From assembly GCA_002154655.1 (NCBI GenBank), contig NGUZ01000002.1, positions 1 to 64,000 of the forward strand: a DNA stretch of 64,000 nt. Reading direction: 5' to 3'. Below, piece by piece: positions 51,730 through 60,172 of the stretch; the stretch's first letter is position 1, and each line of letters opens with the position of its first letter. The translations under genes were made by a program, and so were the position numbers. Source of the DNA: Corynebacterium kefirresidentii. Lineage in GTDB: Bacteria; Actinomycetota; Actinomycetes; Mycobacteriales; Mycobacteriaceae. Below the pieces are notes generated by a model, which saw only the letters and a list, made by a program, of their open reading frames with translations, was not told the origin of the DNA and did no database searches.

Positions 51730-53253
51730 ATGCCTATTTTATTAAAAGACCTTTCCCTTGTATGGCCCGATGGCACAACCTGCTTCAGCGGTCTAAATGG
51801 CGCCTTTTCTGGCCCTTTAACCGCGCTAATTGGGGATAATGGTGCAGGGAAGACAACTCTATTAAACGTCATCCTTGGAAATATCTTGCCTACCGCCGGA
51901 ACGGTGGAAAAGCCGGAATCGGTAGCTTACCTGCCACAAGACCTTGCTTGGAATAGAGATGACGTAGTAGCAGACATCTTCGGTGTCACCCAGGTGCTCG
52001 CGGCGATTTCCGCAGTCGAAGCTGGTGAGTATGACCCTGAACTCTATGAGTTAATTGGGGAGCAATGGGACGTCGGTGAGCGCATTACCGCTGCCCTTTC
52101 TGCCGCTGGATTGGATATCCCGTTGGACCGCCCTATCGAAAGCCTCTCTGGAGGGGAAGCGGTCCGCGTCGCTTTGGTGGCGGTGTTTTTGTCCGAGCCA
52201 GATTTCATTATCCTCGATGAACCGACCAATAACCTCGATGGAACTGCAAAGAAATATCTGAAAGATATGTTGGTAAATGCCGTGGCACCGGTGTTAGTGG
52301 TAAGCCATGACAAAGACCTGTTGGATGTAGTTTCTGAGGTAGCGGAGTTAAGGGATAGGAACCTACGCTTCTTCCAAGGAAATTATTCCGACTACCTTGC
52401 CTCAATTGATGCAGAACAGGAAGCTGCTCGAAAGGCAGTATCCACCGCAAAAGCGACTTATAAGCAGCAACTCCGCGAACAACAAGCAATGCAAACACGG
52501 ATTGCGCGTGATGCGCGCCGAGGAAGGAAGTTCGCAGAGTCGAAGCGCAAACCTGGCATGACGATGAAGCTTGATAAACAGCGCGCCGAAAAGACAGCAT
52601 CGCGCAGAGCACAGCTGCATTCAGGGGCAGTTGAAGCAGCTCAACGCTCTATAGTTCGGGCAGAGCGAAACATACGTGATGATGACTCGGTGTATATCGA
52701 GCTGCCACGAACTGAACTGCCGGAAGGAAAGCGGGTTATTTCGGTTACCGGGCTGTCGATTGTCGGCCCAGAACGCGTGCGCTTGTCAGGGCCAAATGGA
52801 AGTGGAAAGACCACGCTCTTAAACCGAATTGACTCTGGTGAAGCGGGCTTCGTTATCGACAACTCAGGATACTTACGTCAACGAATTGTGTTAGATCCTT
52901 CTCTCAGCGTGTGGGACGTGGTTACCAACGCGAATCCACAAGAGGAGCCGCAGTTTATCCGTGATCAGCTTGCTCAGTTGTTGTTTCAATCTGACTCGGT
53001 TCATGCGTTGACAGGGACCCTTTCGGGAGGCGAGAGGTTCAGGGCGGAATTCGCCAGAGTGCTCTTGGCGGATCCGGCGCCGCAGTTGCTAATGCTCGAT
53101 GAGCCGACCAACAATATTGATATTTCAACTGTTGATTGGCTGGTCTCGGTATTGAAAAGTTATCGGGGTGCATTGCTAGTGGTGAGCCATGATGAAGATT
53201 TCTGCTCGCGGATAGAACTTACGAGGCAAGTTTCTATAGAGGACATTGGATGA
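51730..53253 (+). CDS. ABC-F ATPase, probable antibiotic-resistance ribosome protection protein
   Basis: 507 residues with two soluble ABC domains and no membrane helices. Domain 1 has Walker A GDNGAGKTT (35-43), LSGGEAVR and LDEPTNNLD. The charged linker (about 230-320) has RRGRKFAESKRKPGMTMKLDKQRAEK. Domain 2 has SGPNGSGKTT, LSGGERFRAEFAR and LDEPTNNID. That is the ARE ABC-F layout that dislodges macrolides, lincosamides or related drugs from the ribosome. The inducible leader supports resistance over a housekeeping role. The gene is visibly more AT-rich in third positions than its neighbours, which suggests transfer. Drug class cannot be told. Confidence 0.82.
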   Translation: MPILLKDLSLVWPDGTTCFSGLNGAFSGPLTALIGDNGAGKTTLLNVILGNILPTAGTVEKPESVAYLPQDLAWNRDDVVADIFGVTQVLAAISAVEAGEYDPELYELIGEQWDVGERITAALSAAGLDIPLDRPIESLSGGEAVRVALVAVFLSEPDFIILDEPTNNLDGTAKKYLKDMLVNAVAPVLVVSHDKDLLDVVSEVAELRDRNLRFFQGNYSDYLASIDAEQEAARKAVSTAKATYKQQLREQQAMQTRIARDARRGRKFAESKRKPGMTMKLDKQRAEKTASRRAQLHSGAVEAAQRSIVRAERNIRDDDSVYIELPRTELPEGKRVISVTGLSIVGPERVRLSGPNGSGKTTLLNRIDSGEAGFVIDNSGYLRQRIVLDPSLSVWDVVTNANPQEEPQFIRDQLAQLLFQSDSVHALTGTLSGGERFRAEFARVLLADPAPQLLMLDEPTNNIDISTVDWLVSVLKSYRGALLVVSHDEDFCSRIELTRQVSIEDIG

Positions 53254-53341
53254 GCCGACTCCTAGATCGAGCTATCGCGGGTGAATGCGCCCCTACCCGC
53301 CCGAATTCAGCAAAAGGGTGAGCAGTGGCACAATGGTGGAC

Positions 53342-54439
53342 ATGCTGAAAACCACCATTGATCTCTCCGCCATCGCGCACAACGTCCGCCTCATCAAGGA
53401 AAAGGTAGGGCCTGAGGTCAAGCTCATGTGCGTGGTCAAGGCCGATGCCTATGGCCACGGCGCGACCAAAGTCGTGCCGGTAATGGCGCGCGCAGGCGCG
53501 GATAGCTTTGGCGTGGCCACTCTGCGGGAAGCGGTGGACTTGCGCCGCGCGGGTGTGGAGGCACCCATCGTGGCGTGGATTTGGCAGACGGACGAAATCC
53601 TCGAACAGGCACTTGCCTGCGGCATTGAAGTAGCAGTTAACTCTCTTGAACAGGCACATAAGCTGGTTAAAGCCGATTTTCCTGCTGAGGTATATGTCAA
53701 GGTAGAAACCGGCATGCACCGTTCCGGCGTGGATGAAGAGGATTGGGCGGTCACTTTCAAGGTGCTGCGCGAGGCCCCACATATCAAGGTCCTCGGCCTT
53801 ATGTCGCACTTTGCCTGTGCTGATGAGCCGGATAATCCACACAACGACGCCCAAGAGGAGGCGTTCCGCAAGGCCCTGCGGCTCGCGCGCGAGATTGGGC
53901 TGGAGTGCCCAGTCAATCACCTGGCCAATTCACCAGCTGTGCTGACGCGTCCTTCCTCCTATTTTGAGCAGGTACGTGTAGGCGCCGCCTGCTATGGTTT
54001 GGAGCCTATTGACGGCCGCGAGCATGGTCTGCGCCCAGCCATGACCTGGTCTGGGCAGATTTTTAACGTAAAGCCCATTCAGCCAGGGGAAGGCACCTGC
54101 TATGGACTGACCTGGAAGGCGGATAAGCCGGGATTTTTGGCCACCGTGGATTGCGGATACGCCGATGGTCTACCGCGTGGTTATCAAGGCGACTTGCATG
54201 TAGGCATCGGCGGGCACCTGTATCCACAGGTAGGCCGAATCTGTATGGATCAGATTGTGGTGGACTTGGGCGACAACCCCCATGGCGTGGACACGGGTCA
54301 AGATGCCGTGATTTTCGGCAACGGGGGAGTATCGGCTACGGATCTCGCCGCGGCGGCAGGAACCATCAACTACGAGGTGGTCTGCTTGCCCGATGGCCGC
54401 ACCGAACGCGAATACATAGGAGAAGAAGATGCGCAGTAG
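53342..54439 (+). CDS. alr: Alanine racemase
   Basis: 365 residues. The PLP Lys33 is in CVVKADAYGHGA, and the C-terminal domain has ADGLPRGY and VGRICMDQIVVD. It makes D-alanine for peptidoglycan. The ATG at 53342 is chosen because family members start about this far before IDLSAIAHN, and CACAAT ends seven bases before it, suggesting a leaderless start; an ATG three codons upstream (53333) is also possible. Its 3' end overlaps tsaE by 11 bp. Confidence 0.95.
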   Translation: MLKTTIDLSAIAHNVRLIKEKVGPEVKLMCVVKADAYGHGATKVVPVMARAGADSFGVATLREAVDLRRAGVEAPIVAWIWQTDEILEQALACGIEVAVNSLEQAHKLVKADFPAEVYVKVETGMHRSGVDEEDWAVTFKVLREAPHIKVLGLMSHFACADEPDNPHNDAQEEAFRKALRLAREIGLECPVNHLANSPAVLTRPSSYFEQVRVGAACYGLEPIDGREHGLRPAMTWSGQIFNVKPIQPGEGTCYGLTWKADKPGFLATVDCGYADGLPRGYQGDLHVGIGGHLYPQVGRICMDQIVVDLGDNPHGVDTGQDAVIFGNGGVSATDLAAAAGTINYEVVCLPDGRTEREYIGEEDAQ

Positions 54440-54929
54440 CTTTCCGGAATCCGGCAGCCGTGACCTATCCACGGTGGAAGAAACCTATGCCTTCGGCGAA
54501 GAGATGGGCGCGGCCCTTGAGGCTGGCGATGTGGTGATCCTGGATGGGCCATTGGGGGCTGGAAAGACGACGCTAACGCAGGGCGTCGCCAAGGGCATGC
54601 AGGTCAAGGGGCGGGTAACCTCGCCGACCTTCGTGATTGCCCGCGTACACCGTTCTACGGTGGGCGGACCGGATCTCGTGCATGTGGATGCCTACCGCCT
54701 GCTTGATGAAGGCGGCGCTAATTCCGGGGATCCGCTAGGGGAGCTCGATGCTTTGGACTTGGATACGGAGCTAGAAGACGCCGTGGTCATCGCCGAATGG
54801 GGCGGGGGACTGGTAGAGCAGATTGCGGAACGTTACCTGTTTATCAGCATCGACCGCGAGCCGGCGGAATATGCGGGCGCAGACGAGGATGTTCGCCGCT
54901 TCACATGGTCGTGGCGGGGAGGTCTATAG
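54429..54929 (+). CDS. tsaE: tRNA threonylcarbamoyladenosine biosynthesis ATPase TsaE
   Basis: 166 residues. It has the P-loop GPLGAGKTT (40-48), the conserved RVTSPTFVIARVH, VHVDAYRL and VVIAEWGG. It is the ATPase of the TsaBDE complex that adds threonylcarbamoyl to A37 of ANN-reading tRNAs. Its partners tsaB and tsaD lie 2.4-3.5 kb downstream. The ATG overlaps the end of alr. Confidence 0.95.
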   Translation: MRSSFPESGSRDLSTVEETYAFGEEMGAALEAGDVVILDGPLGAGKTTLTQGVAKGMQVKGRVTSPTFVIARVHRSTVGGPDLVHVDAYRLLDEGGANSGDPLGELDALDLDTELEDAVVIAEWGGGLVEQIAERYLFISIDREPAEYAGADEDVRRFTWSWRGGL

Positions 54930-55018
54930 CACATATGCCCACCTTAAGGGCGGATAAGTGATGAATATCCTAGGTGGAGAACTTGCTCCGAGTATAACCA
55001 GTACGTAATTCTATTGAG

Positions 55019-56608
55019 GTGTTGAATTTTCTCGCCTCTAGTCCTTTGCTATCTCTCTTCGTCATCATGGCGGTGGGTCTAGCGATTGGCAAGATCAAGA
55101 TCTTCGGCATCTCCCTCGGTGCCGCGGCTGCGATGTTCGTAGCTTTGGGTCTATCTACCGCTAATCCTGATATCCAAATCCCGCCTTTGGTCTATCAATT
55201 TGGCCTGGCGATTTTCGTTTATGCCATTGGCCTAAGCTTTGGGCCTTCCTTCGTCCGCGAGTTTAAGACCCGTGGCTGGAAGCTCACGGTATTCATGCTG
55301 GGAATGTTGGTAATCCTGGTTGCCGTAGGCTTTGGCCTCATCCGCGCCTTTGGCCTGAGCACGCCAGAAGCTACCGGTATGTTTGCCGGTTCGCTTTCCT
55401 CCACGCCGGGTATGGCTGCGGTGGTGGAAATGGTGGGCGATTCCACCCCGGTTGTCGGTTACTCCTTGGCCTACCCGGGTGCGGTTATCGGCGCTATTCT
55501 CGTTGCCGCCATCGGCGCTAAGGTGGTCAAGGTCAACCATGAAGAAGATGCCCGCGCAGAGGGCATGATTCCCGCCGAGCTTGTGGCCAAGGGTGTGCGC
55601 TTGACCAAGAATTTTAATGACACCGCTGGTCATATCTATCGCGTAACCGGTCAGACCGTCGTTGCTACTCGTATCATTTCTGACGAAGAGCGCCACCGCC
55701 TGGCTGTTCCAGAAATGCCGCTGTGTGAGGGTGAGGCTTATTTGCTTAACGGCTCTGAAGAAGCCGTCGATAAGGCCATCGAGGTCTTGGGTGAGGAACA
55801 CCCGGTGGAGCTGACCGAGGATGCAGGTTTAAAGTACACCCGCGTTACCGTGTCCAACCCGGATATTGCCGGTAAGTCGATCCGCGAGATCAAAGCTCTT
55901 GACCACGGCTTTATCATCGCTCGTGTCCGCAAGGGCGATAAAGACCTCGTCCCGCACCCAGATACGGTGCTTAACTATTCGGACCGTGTTCGCGTGGTGA
56001 CCAGCCCGAGCCGCCTGCCGTACGTGCGCAAGTATCTCGGTGACTCTGAAGCTGCTTTGGGTAACGCGGACCTGCTATCCATGGCTATCGGCCTGACGTT
56101 GGGTATGCTGCTCGGCCTCATTCCGATTCCGATGCCGGGCGGCTCCACCTTGCAGCTGGGCTTCGGCGGTGGCCCCGTGGTCGTCGGCCTGCTGCTGGGT
56201 TACCTCAACCGGACGGGTCCGCTTAACTGGCAGATGCCGTTTCACACGCGCGAAACCATTTCTAATATGGGACTGACCCTCTTCCTCGCTGGCGTGGGTA
56301 CCTCGGCCGGCGCCTCCTTCCGCGATGCCTTAACGGATCCGTCTTCCCTGACCATCATGGGCGTGGGCCTTATCATCACCTTGACCTCCGCCATCCTGAT
56401 CGGCGTCATCGGCATGCTGGTGCTGAAGCTGAAGTGGGACGAGGCCATGGGCTGTGCGGCTGGCATGACCACCAACCCTGCGGTCTTTGCCTATATTCGC
56501 GACCAAACCGGCACCGAGCTGGCAGCTCGTGGATGGGCCACGGTTTATCCCACCACGATGATCGGCAAGATTATTGCTGCGCAGGTATTGCTCCTGTTGT
56601 TGCTATAG
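55019..56608 (+). CDS. AspT/YbjL-type putative transporter (aspartate:alanine exchanger family) with RCK_C domains
   Basis: 529 residues: two blocks of about five helices (residues 5-185 and 350-529) flank a soluble middle with two TrkA_C/RCK_C domains (GHIYRVTGQTVVATRII; LKYTRVTVSNPDIAGKSIREI). MPGGSTLQLGFGGGPVVVGLLLG and GLTLFLAGVGTSAG are family repeats. Members exchange dicarboxylates or amino acids, but most, including this one, have unknown substrates. The start is uncertain: GTG at 55019 and TTG at 55022 both follow GAGG closely. It splits tsaE from tsaB-rimI-tsaD. Confidence 0.85.
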   Translation: MLNFLASSPLLSLFVIMAVGLAIGKIKIFGISLGAAAAMFVALGLSTANPDIQIPPLVYQFGLAIFVYAIGLSFGPSFVREFKTRGWKLTVFMLGMLVILVAVGFGLIRAFGLSTPEATGMFAGSLSSTPGMAAVVEMVGDSTPVVGYSLAYPGAVIGAILVAAIGAKVVKVNHEEDARAEGMIPAELVAKGVRLTKNFNDTAGHIYRVTGQTVVATRIISDEERHRLAVPEMPLCEGEAYLLNGSEEAVDKAIEVLGEEHPVELTEDAGLKYTRVTVSNPDIAGKSIREIKALDHGFIIARVRKGDKDLVPHPDTVLNYSDRVRVVTSPSRLPYVRKYLGDSEAALGNADLLSMAIGLTLGMLLGLIPIPMPGGSTLQLGFGGGPVVVGLLLGYLNRTGPLNWQMPFHTRETISNMGLTLFLAGVGTSAGASFRDALTDPSSLTIMGVGLIITLTSAILIGVIGMLVLKLKWDEAMGCAAGMTTNPAVFAYIRDQTGTELAARGWATVYPTTMIGKIIAAQVLLLLLL

Positions 56609-56634
56609 TGCCAATACATCGCGTTAATTACTCA

Positions 56635-56683
56635 CCCACAGGGTCGCCCGCCTACACTGGCAGGCACTACCCTGTGGGTTTTG
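56635..56683 (+). terminator. Terminator after the AspT-family transporter
   Basis: CCCACAGGGT (56635-56644) pairs perfectly with ACCCTGTGGG (56669-56678), followed by TTTTG. Confidence 0.88.
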
Positions 56684-56771
56684 TGTTGCGGTTAAGCAGG
56701 TAGCATCGGTTGCCAGATAAACCGCCCACCGCCTGAAACTTAAAAACTTTTCAAGGAGCCTTACTCACCCC

Positions 56772-57281
56772 ATGACTAAATTCGCTCGCAACCTTACCGC
56801 CGCCATTATCGCCATCTTTATTGTTGTCATGATGGTTCTCCTAGCCTCGTCCACCCTGCGCGAGGACAATCCCTTGGAGGGAAACCTCAGCTCCACGCTG
56901 GCAAAGACGCCGAAAAACCTGGAGGCGATGAGCCTTATTCCTTCCGATGTCTACGGCAAGGAGTACCGCGCCCTTGGCTTCATTTGCCCGGGCATGCAGG
57001 AAGAGAAGGTCAAAGAGGCTCAGATCGATACCAAGGACATCACCTTTGAAGATGGCAAGGTCCCTGAAGGCAAGAGCTACGCGGTTGCCATCTCCCAGAG
57101 CGCTGAGCCCTTCATCGAAGAGCTGGATCCGGAGAAGGTTGAGGTGTGCAAGATGATTGACATGCAGATCAAGGACATGGAGCAGCAGGGCCAGAGCCTG
57201 GATGGTGAAGTACCGATGGTCCAGGGCGCTCAGCCTTTGGCGTTCCAGCGTAAGGATGGAACCTGGAAGCTGGTCGGCTAA
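56772..57281 (+). CDS. Single-pass membrane protein of unknown function upstream of tsaB
   Basis: 169 residues: a short basic N-tail, one membrane helix (about 7-27, LTAAIIAIFIVVMMVLLA), then an extracytoplasmic domain of about 140 residues with two Cys (near 72 and 121, FICPG and EVCKM) that could form a disulfide. AAGGAG precedes the ATG. Its TAA overlaps the tsaB ATG by one base, so the two are coupled. No family recognised, and no link to tRNA modification is evident. Confidence 0.65.
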   Translation: MTKFARNLTAAIIAIFIVVMMVLLASSTLREDNPLEGNLSSTLAKTPKNLEAMSLIPSDVYGKEYRALGFICPGMQEEKVKEAQIDTKDITFEDGKVPEGKSYAVAISQSAEPFIEELDPEKVEVCKMIDMQIKDMEQQGQSLDGEVPMVQGAQPLAFQRKDGTWKLVG

Positions 57282-57988
57282 TGCGCGTCCTCGCGATCGA
57301 CACGGCAACTACCGCCTTGGTTACCGGGGTGGTAGATACCGCCACTGGGCAGACCACCGAGCGGGTGCTCGAAGATACCCGTGCACACAATGAGCTGCTC
57401 ATCCCCACCATCACCGAGGTCCTCGCCGAGGCGGAAATGGAGTATTCCGACCTAGATGCGGTGGTCACCGGCGTGGGCCCAGGCCCGTTTACCGGGTTGC
57501 GCGTGGGTATGACGACTGCCTCCGCGCTTGCCGACGCCCTGTCCATCCCCCTCCACGGCGTATGCACCCACGATGCAATCGCCCATGCTGCCGGCCTCCC
57601 CGCGAGCCCCGCAGACGCGGACGGCGAGGCCACCGCCTTGGTGGCTACCGACGCACGCCGCAAAGAGATCTATTGGGCCACCTACCGCGCCACCGATTCT
57701 GGTGTGCAGCGCATCTCTGGTCCTGAGGTAACTAAGCCGGCAGAGGTTGAGGTGGGACTTAACGCTACGGCCGAGGTCATCATCCCCGAGCGTCTCGCCG
57801 CACAGCTACCGGAGGAGCTGACCGAGCTGCCGCACCGCGCGGCCCATCCCACCGCAGCGGCCCTAGTTGCTGTAGCTGACCTCACTGCGGAACCAGCCCC
57901 CGTTGTGCCGCTCTACCTACGCCGCCCGGATGCGGTTCCGCCGAAGCAGCAACAGCTGTCGGCCGCCATCCCCAAGGTGGAACTGTGA
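57281..57988 (+). CDS. tsaB: tRNA threonylcarbamoyladenosine biosynthesis protein TsaB
   Basis: 235 residues of the ASKHA fold, beginning MRVLAIDTATTALVTGVVD, with AHNELLIPTI and VVTGVGPGPFTGLRVGMTTA. It is the non-catalytic dimerisation partner of TsaD. It overlaps rimI by four bases (GTGA). Confidence 0.95.
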   Translation: MRVLAIDTATTALVTGVVDTATGQTTERVLEDTRAHNELLIPTITEVLAEAEMEYSDLDAVVTGVGPGPFTGLRVGMTTASALADALSIPLHGVCTHDAIAHAAGLPASPADADGEATALVATDARRKEIYWATYRATDSGVQRISGPEVTKPAEVEVGLNATAEVIIPERLAAQLPEELTELPHRAAHPTAAALVAVADLTAEPAPVVPLYLRRPDAVPPKQQQLSAAIPKVEL

Positions 57989-58476
57989 AGCTGCGCGAGT
58001 TGACCCCGGCCGACGCGCCTCGGTGCGCCGAGCTGGAAAAGGTCCTTTTTCCCGGAGAGACCCCATGGTCCAGCGGAGTCTTCCGCCAGGAAATGGCCCA
58101 ACCCTTCAATTTCTATTTCGGGGTAGAAGGCGCGCTCGACCCCGCGCACGAATCCTCAGTTCTGCTAGGTTATGCGGGAATCGGCATGATGGGGCCAGCG
58201 GCTGATCCAGAATTTGAAATCCACACCATTGGCGTCGACCCCGCCGCACAGCGCCGCGGCATCGCTCGCATGATGATGGACAATATTTGCCATATTGCGG
58301 ATCTTAAAGACGCCCCGGTCTTCCTCGAGGTACGGGTAGGCAACGAACCTGCTATCGGCCTTTATGAGGGTTATGCCTTTGCCAAGCAGGGGATTCGTAA
58401 GAATTATTACCAACCTTCCGGAGCAGATGCGCACGTGATGGTGCGCCCGCGCCAGTCCGAGCGTCAAGAAAAATAA
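57985..58476 (+). CDS. rimI: Ribosomal-protein-alanine N-acetyltransferase RimI
   Basis: 163 residues, GNAT fold. The acetyl-CoA loop is VDPAAQRRGIARMMMD, with FLEVRVGNEPAIGLYEGYAF as the C-terminal motif. RimI acetylates the N-terminus of S18 and other proteins. GTG start inside the tsaB end; tsaB-rimI-tsaD is the standard actinobacterial order. Confidence 0.92.
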   Translation: MKLRELTPADAPRCAELEKVLFPGETPWSSGVFRQEMAQPFNFYFGVEGALDPAHESSVLLGYAGIGMMGPAADPEFEIHTIGVDPAAQRRGIARMMMDNICHIADLKDAPVFLEVRVGNEPAIGLYEGYAFAKQGIRKNYYQPSGADAHVMVRPRQSERQEK

Positions 58477-58485
58477 GGAGCAGTC

Positions 58486-59529
58486 ATGAAGATCATGGGT
58501 ATCGAGTCCTCCTGCGATGAAACCGGCGTGGGCATCGTCGAGCTTAGCGAGGACGGGCACATGGAGATCCTCGCAAATGCCGTCGCCTCCTCCATGGAGC
58601 AGCACGCCCGTTTCGGCGGCGTCGTCCCGGAAATCGCCTCCCGCGCTCACCTTGAAGCCATGCCGCAGGTCATGCAGGCGGCGCTCAAAGAGGCCGGCAT
58701 CGCCAAGCCAGATGCCATCGCCGCCACCGTGGGGCCCGGCCTGGCCGGCGCGCTACTGGTGGGTGCCTCGGCCGCCAAGGCCTATGCCGCGGCCTGGGGC
58801 GTGCCTTTCTACGGCGTGAACCACCTTGGCGGCCACGTTGCCGTGGCCAACCTGGAAGGCGAAGAGCTGCCGCACTCGGTGGCCCTCCTGGTCTCAGGTG
58901 GGCATACGCAGCTGCTGGAGGTAGAGGCCGTCGGCAAGCCTATGCGCGAGTTGGGCTCCACGCTTGATGACGCCGCCGGTGAAGCCTACGACAAAGTCTC
59001 GCGCCTGCTTGGCCTCGGCTACCCCGGCGGCCCGGTGATTGATAAGCTCGCCGCGCGCGGTAAAGCCACCATCGATTTTCCGCGCGGCATGTCCCGCCCC
59101 GAGGATCTGCGCGGCCCTCATCGCCACGATTTCTCCTTCTCTGGGCTAAAGACTTCCGTGGCTCGCTATGTCGAGCGTGCCGAAAAGGCAGGGGAGACCA
59201 TCAGCGTGGAAGACGTCTGCGCTAGCTTCCAGGAAGCCGTGGCCGATGTTCTGACTGCCAAGGCCGTCCGCGCCTGCGCAGATACTGGCGCCCGCGTGCT
59301 GCTGCTGGGAGGAGGGGTGGCCGCAAATTCCCGCCTGCGCGAGTTGGCCGCCGAGCGCTGTGCCGCCGCTGGGGTCGAGCTGCGCGTGCCGCGCTTTTCC
59401 CTGTGTACCGACAATGGCGTGATGATCGCGGCCATTGGTGCGCAGCTTATTCATGAAGGTGCCCAGCCCTCTGGCCTCGGAGTTGGCACCGATACCCAGC
59501 TGGATGTGGAAGAGCCGCAGTTAACCTAA
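58486..59529 (+). CDS. tsaD: tRNA N6-adenosine threonylcarbamoyltransferase TsaD
   Basis: 347 residues. It shows [14 protein letters not shown] at the start, the metal-binding histidines in [21 protein letters not shown], and [14 protein letters not shown]. It transfers threonylcarbamoyl from TC-AMP to A37 of tRNA, with TsaB and TsaE. AAGGAG lies before the ATG. groES, which follows in M. tuberculosis, is not next here. Confidence 0.96.
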   Translation: MKIMGIESSCDETGVGIVELSEDGHMEILANAVASSMEQHARFGGVVPEIASRAHLEAMPQVMQAALKEAGIAKPDAIAATVGPGLAGALLVGASAAKAYAAAWGVPFYGVNHLGGHVAVANLEGEELPHSVALLVSGGHTQLLEVEAVGKPMRELGSTLDDAAGEAYDKVSRLLGLGYPGGPVIDKLAARGKATIDFPRGMSRPEDLRGPHRHDFSFSGLKTSVARYVERAEKAGETISVEDVCASFQEAVADVLTAKAVRACADTGARVLLLGGGVAANSRLRELAAERCAAAGVELRVPRFSLCTDNGVMIAAIGAQLIHEGAQPSGLGVGTDTQLDVEEPQLT

Positions 59530-59620
59530 AGTTCTTCTTTCTCGCTCTGCAGGCGGGGTGCGGGGCCGGTACCCTAAAAGGCGTTCATGCCCTCTTGGCT
59601 TTGTGAAGGAGCTTTCTCTC

Positions 59621-60049
59621 ATGACCGTCGGTTTCCTTGTCAACCCTGATCTCACCCGCCGCAAGCTGGAATTCGAGCTGGAGCACGCCAACCAGTTCTT
59701 GGGCGGCACCACTGAGGACCGCGTCTCCGTAGTATTCCAAGAAGACGGCACCACCTATGCGGCGCTCTACAACCCCGAAGCCAAGGCTGAAGGCGCCGAG
59801 CCCAACCCAGTAGCCTCCCTGGCGCGTAACGCCGCCGCCACCGGCAATGCCGCCTTCTTGCAAGACCCCATCCGCTCCATTTGTGGTCCGGTCATCTTCG
59901 TTGATGCCGAGGGCGAAGATAAAACCATTGACGCCGTCATCGAGTCCGTGGAGCAGGGCATTCGCGCCGTCAAGAACTACCGCGAAGATAACCCAGAGGA
60001 ATACACCCTCTGGCGTGCGGCCGTTATCAATTCCGAAAAGAGCCTTTAA
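59621..60049 (+). CDS. Conserved-looking cytoplasmic protein, function unknown
   Basis: 142 residues from the ATG at 59621, chosen because GAAGGAG lies about 8-10 bases upstream. Soluble, acidic; central Ala-rich segment (ARNAAATGNAAFLQDPIRSICGPVIFVD) and C-terminal helix (DAVIESVEQGIRAVKNYRED). No family recognised. It stands alone between tsaD and a secreted phosphatase. Confidence 0.65.
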   Translation: MTVGFLVNPDLTRRKLEFELEHANQFLGGTTEDRVSVVFQEDGTTYAALYNPEAKAEGAEPNPVASLARNAAATGNAAFLQDPIRSICGPVIFVDAEGEDKTIDAVIESVEQGIRAVKNYREDNPEEYTLWRAAVINSEKSL

Positions 60050-60172
60050 GCTCCACTCCCTCACAGGTAGGGTTCAAGCGCTTTTCGCACGCTCGTAATA
60101 CGGTGTTCACATTCTTATGGTGTCCTAGGGATCCGTACTGCTTTTTCTAAGACTCCAAAAGGTGAAAACTGT

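Noticed and set aside
54961..55008. A 15-codon frame (MNILGGELAPSITST) just upstream of the AspT-family transporter
   Set aside because: It has no clear SD and no hairpin linking it to the transporter start, so a leader-peptide role is unsupported.
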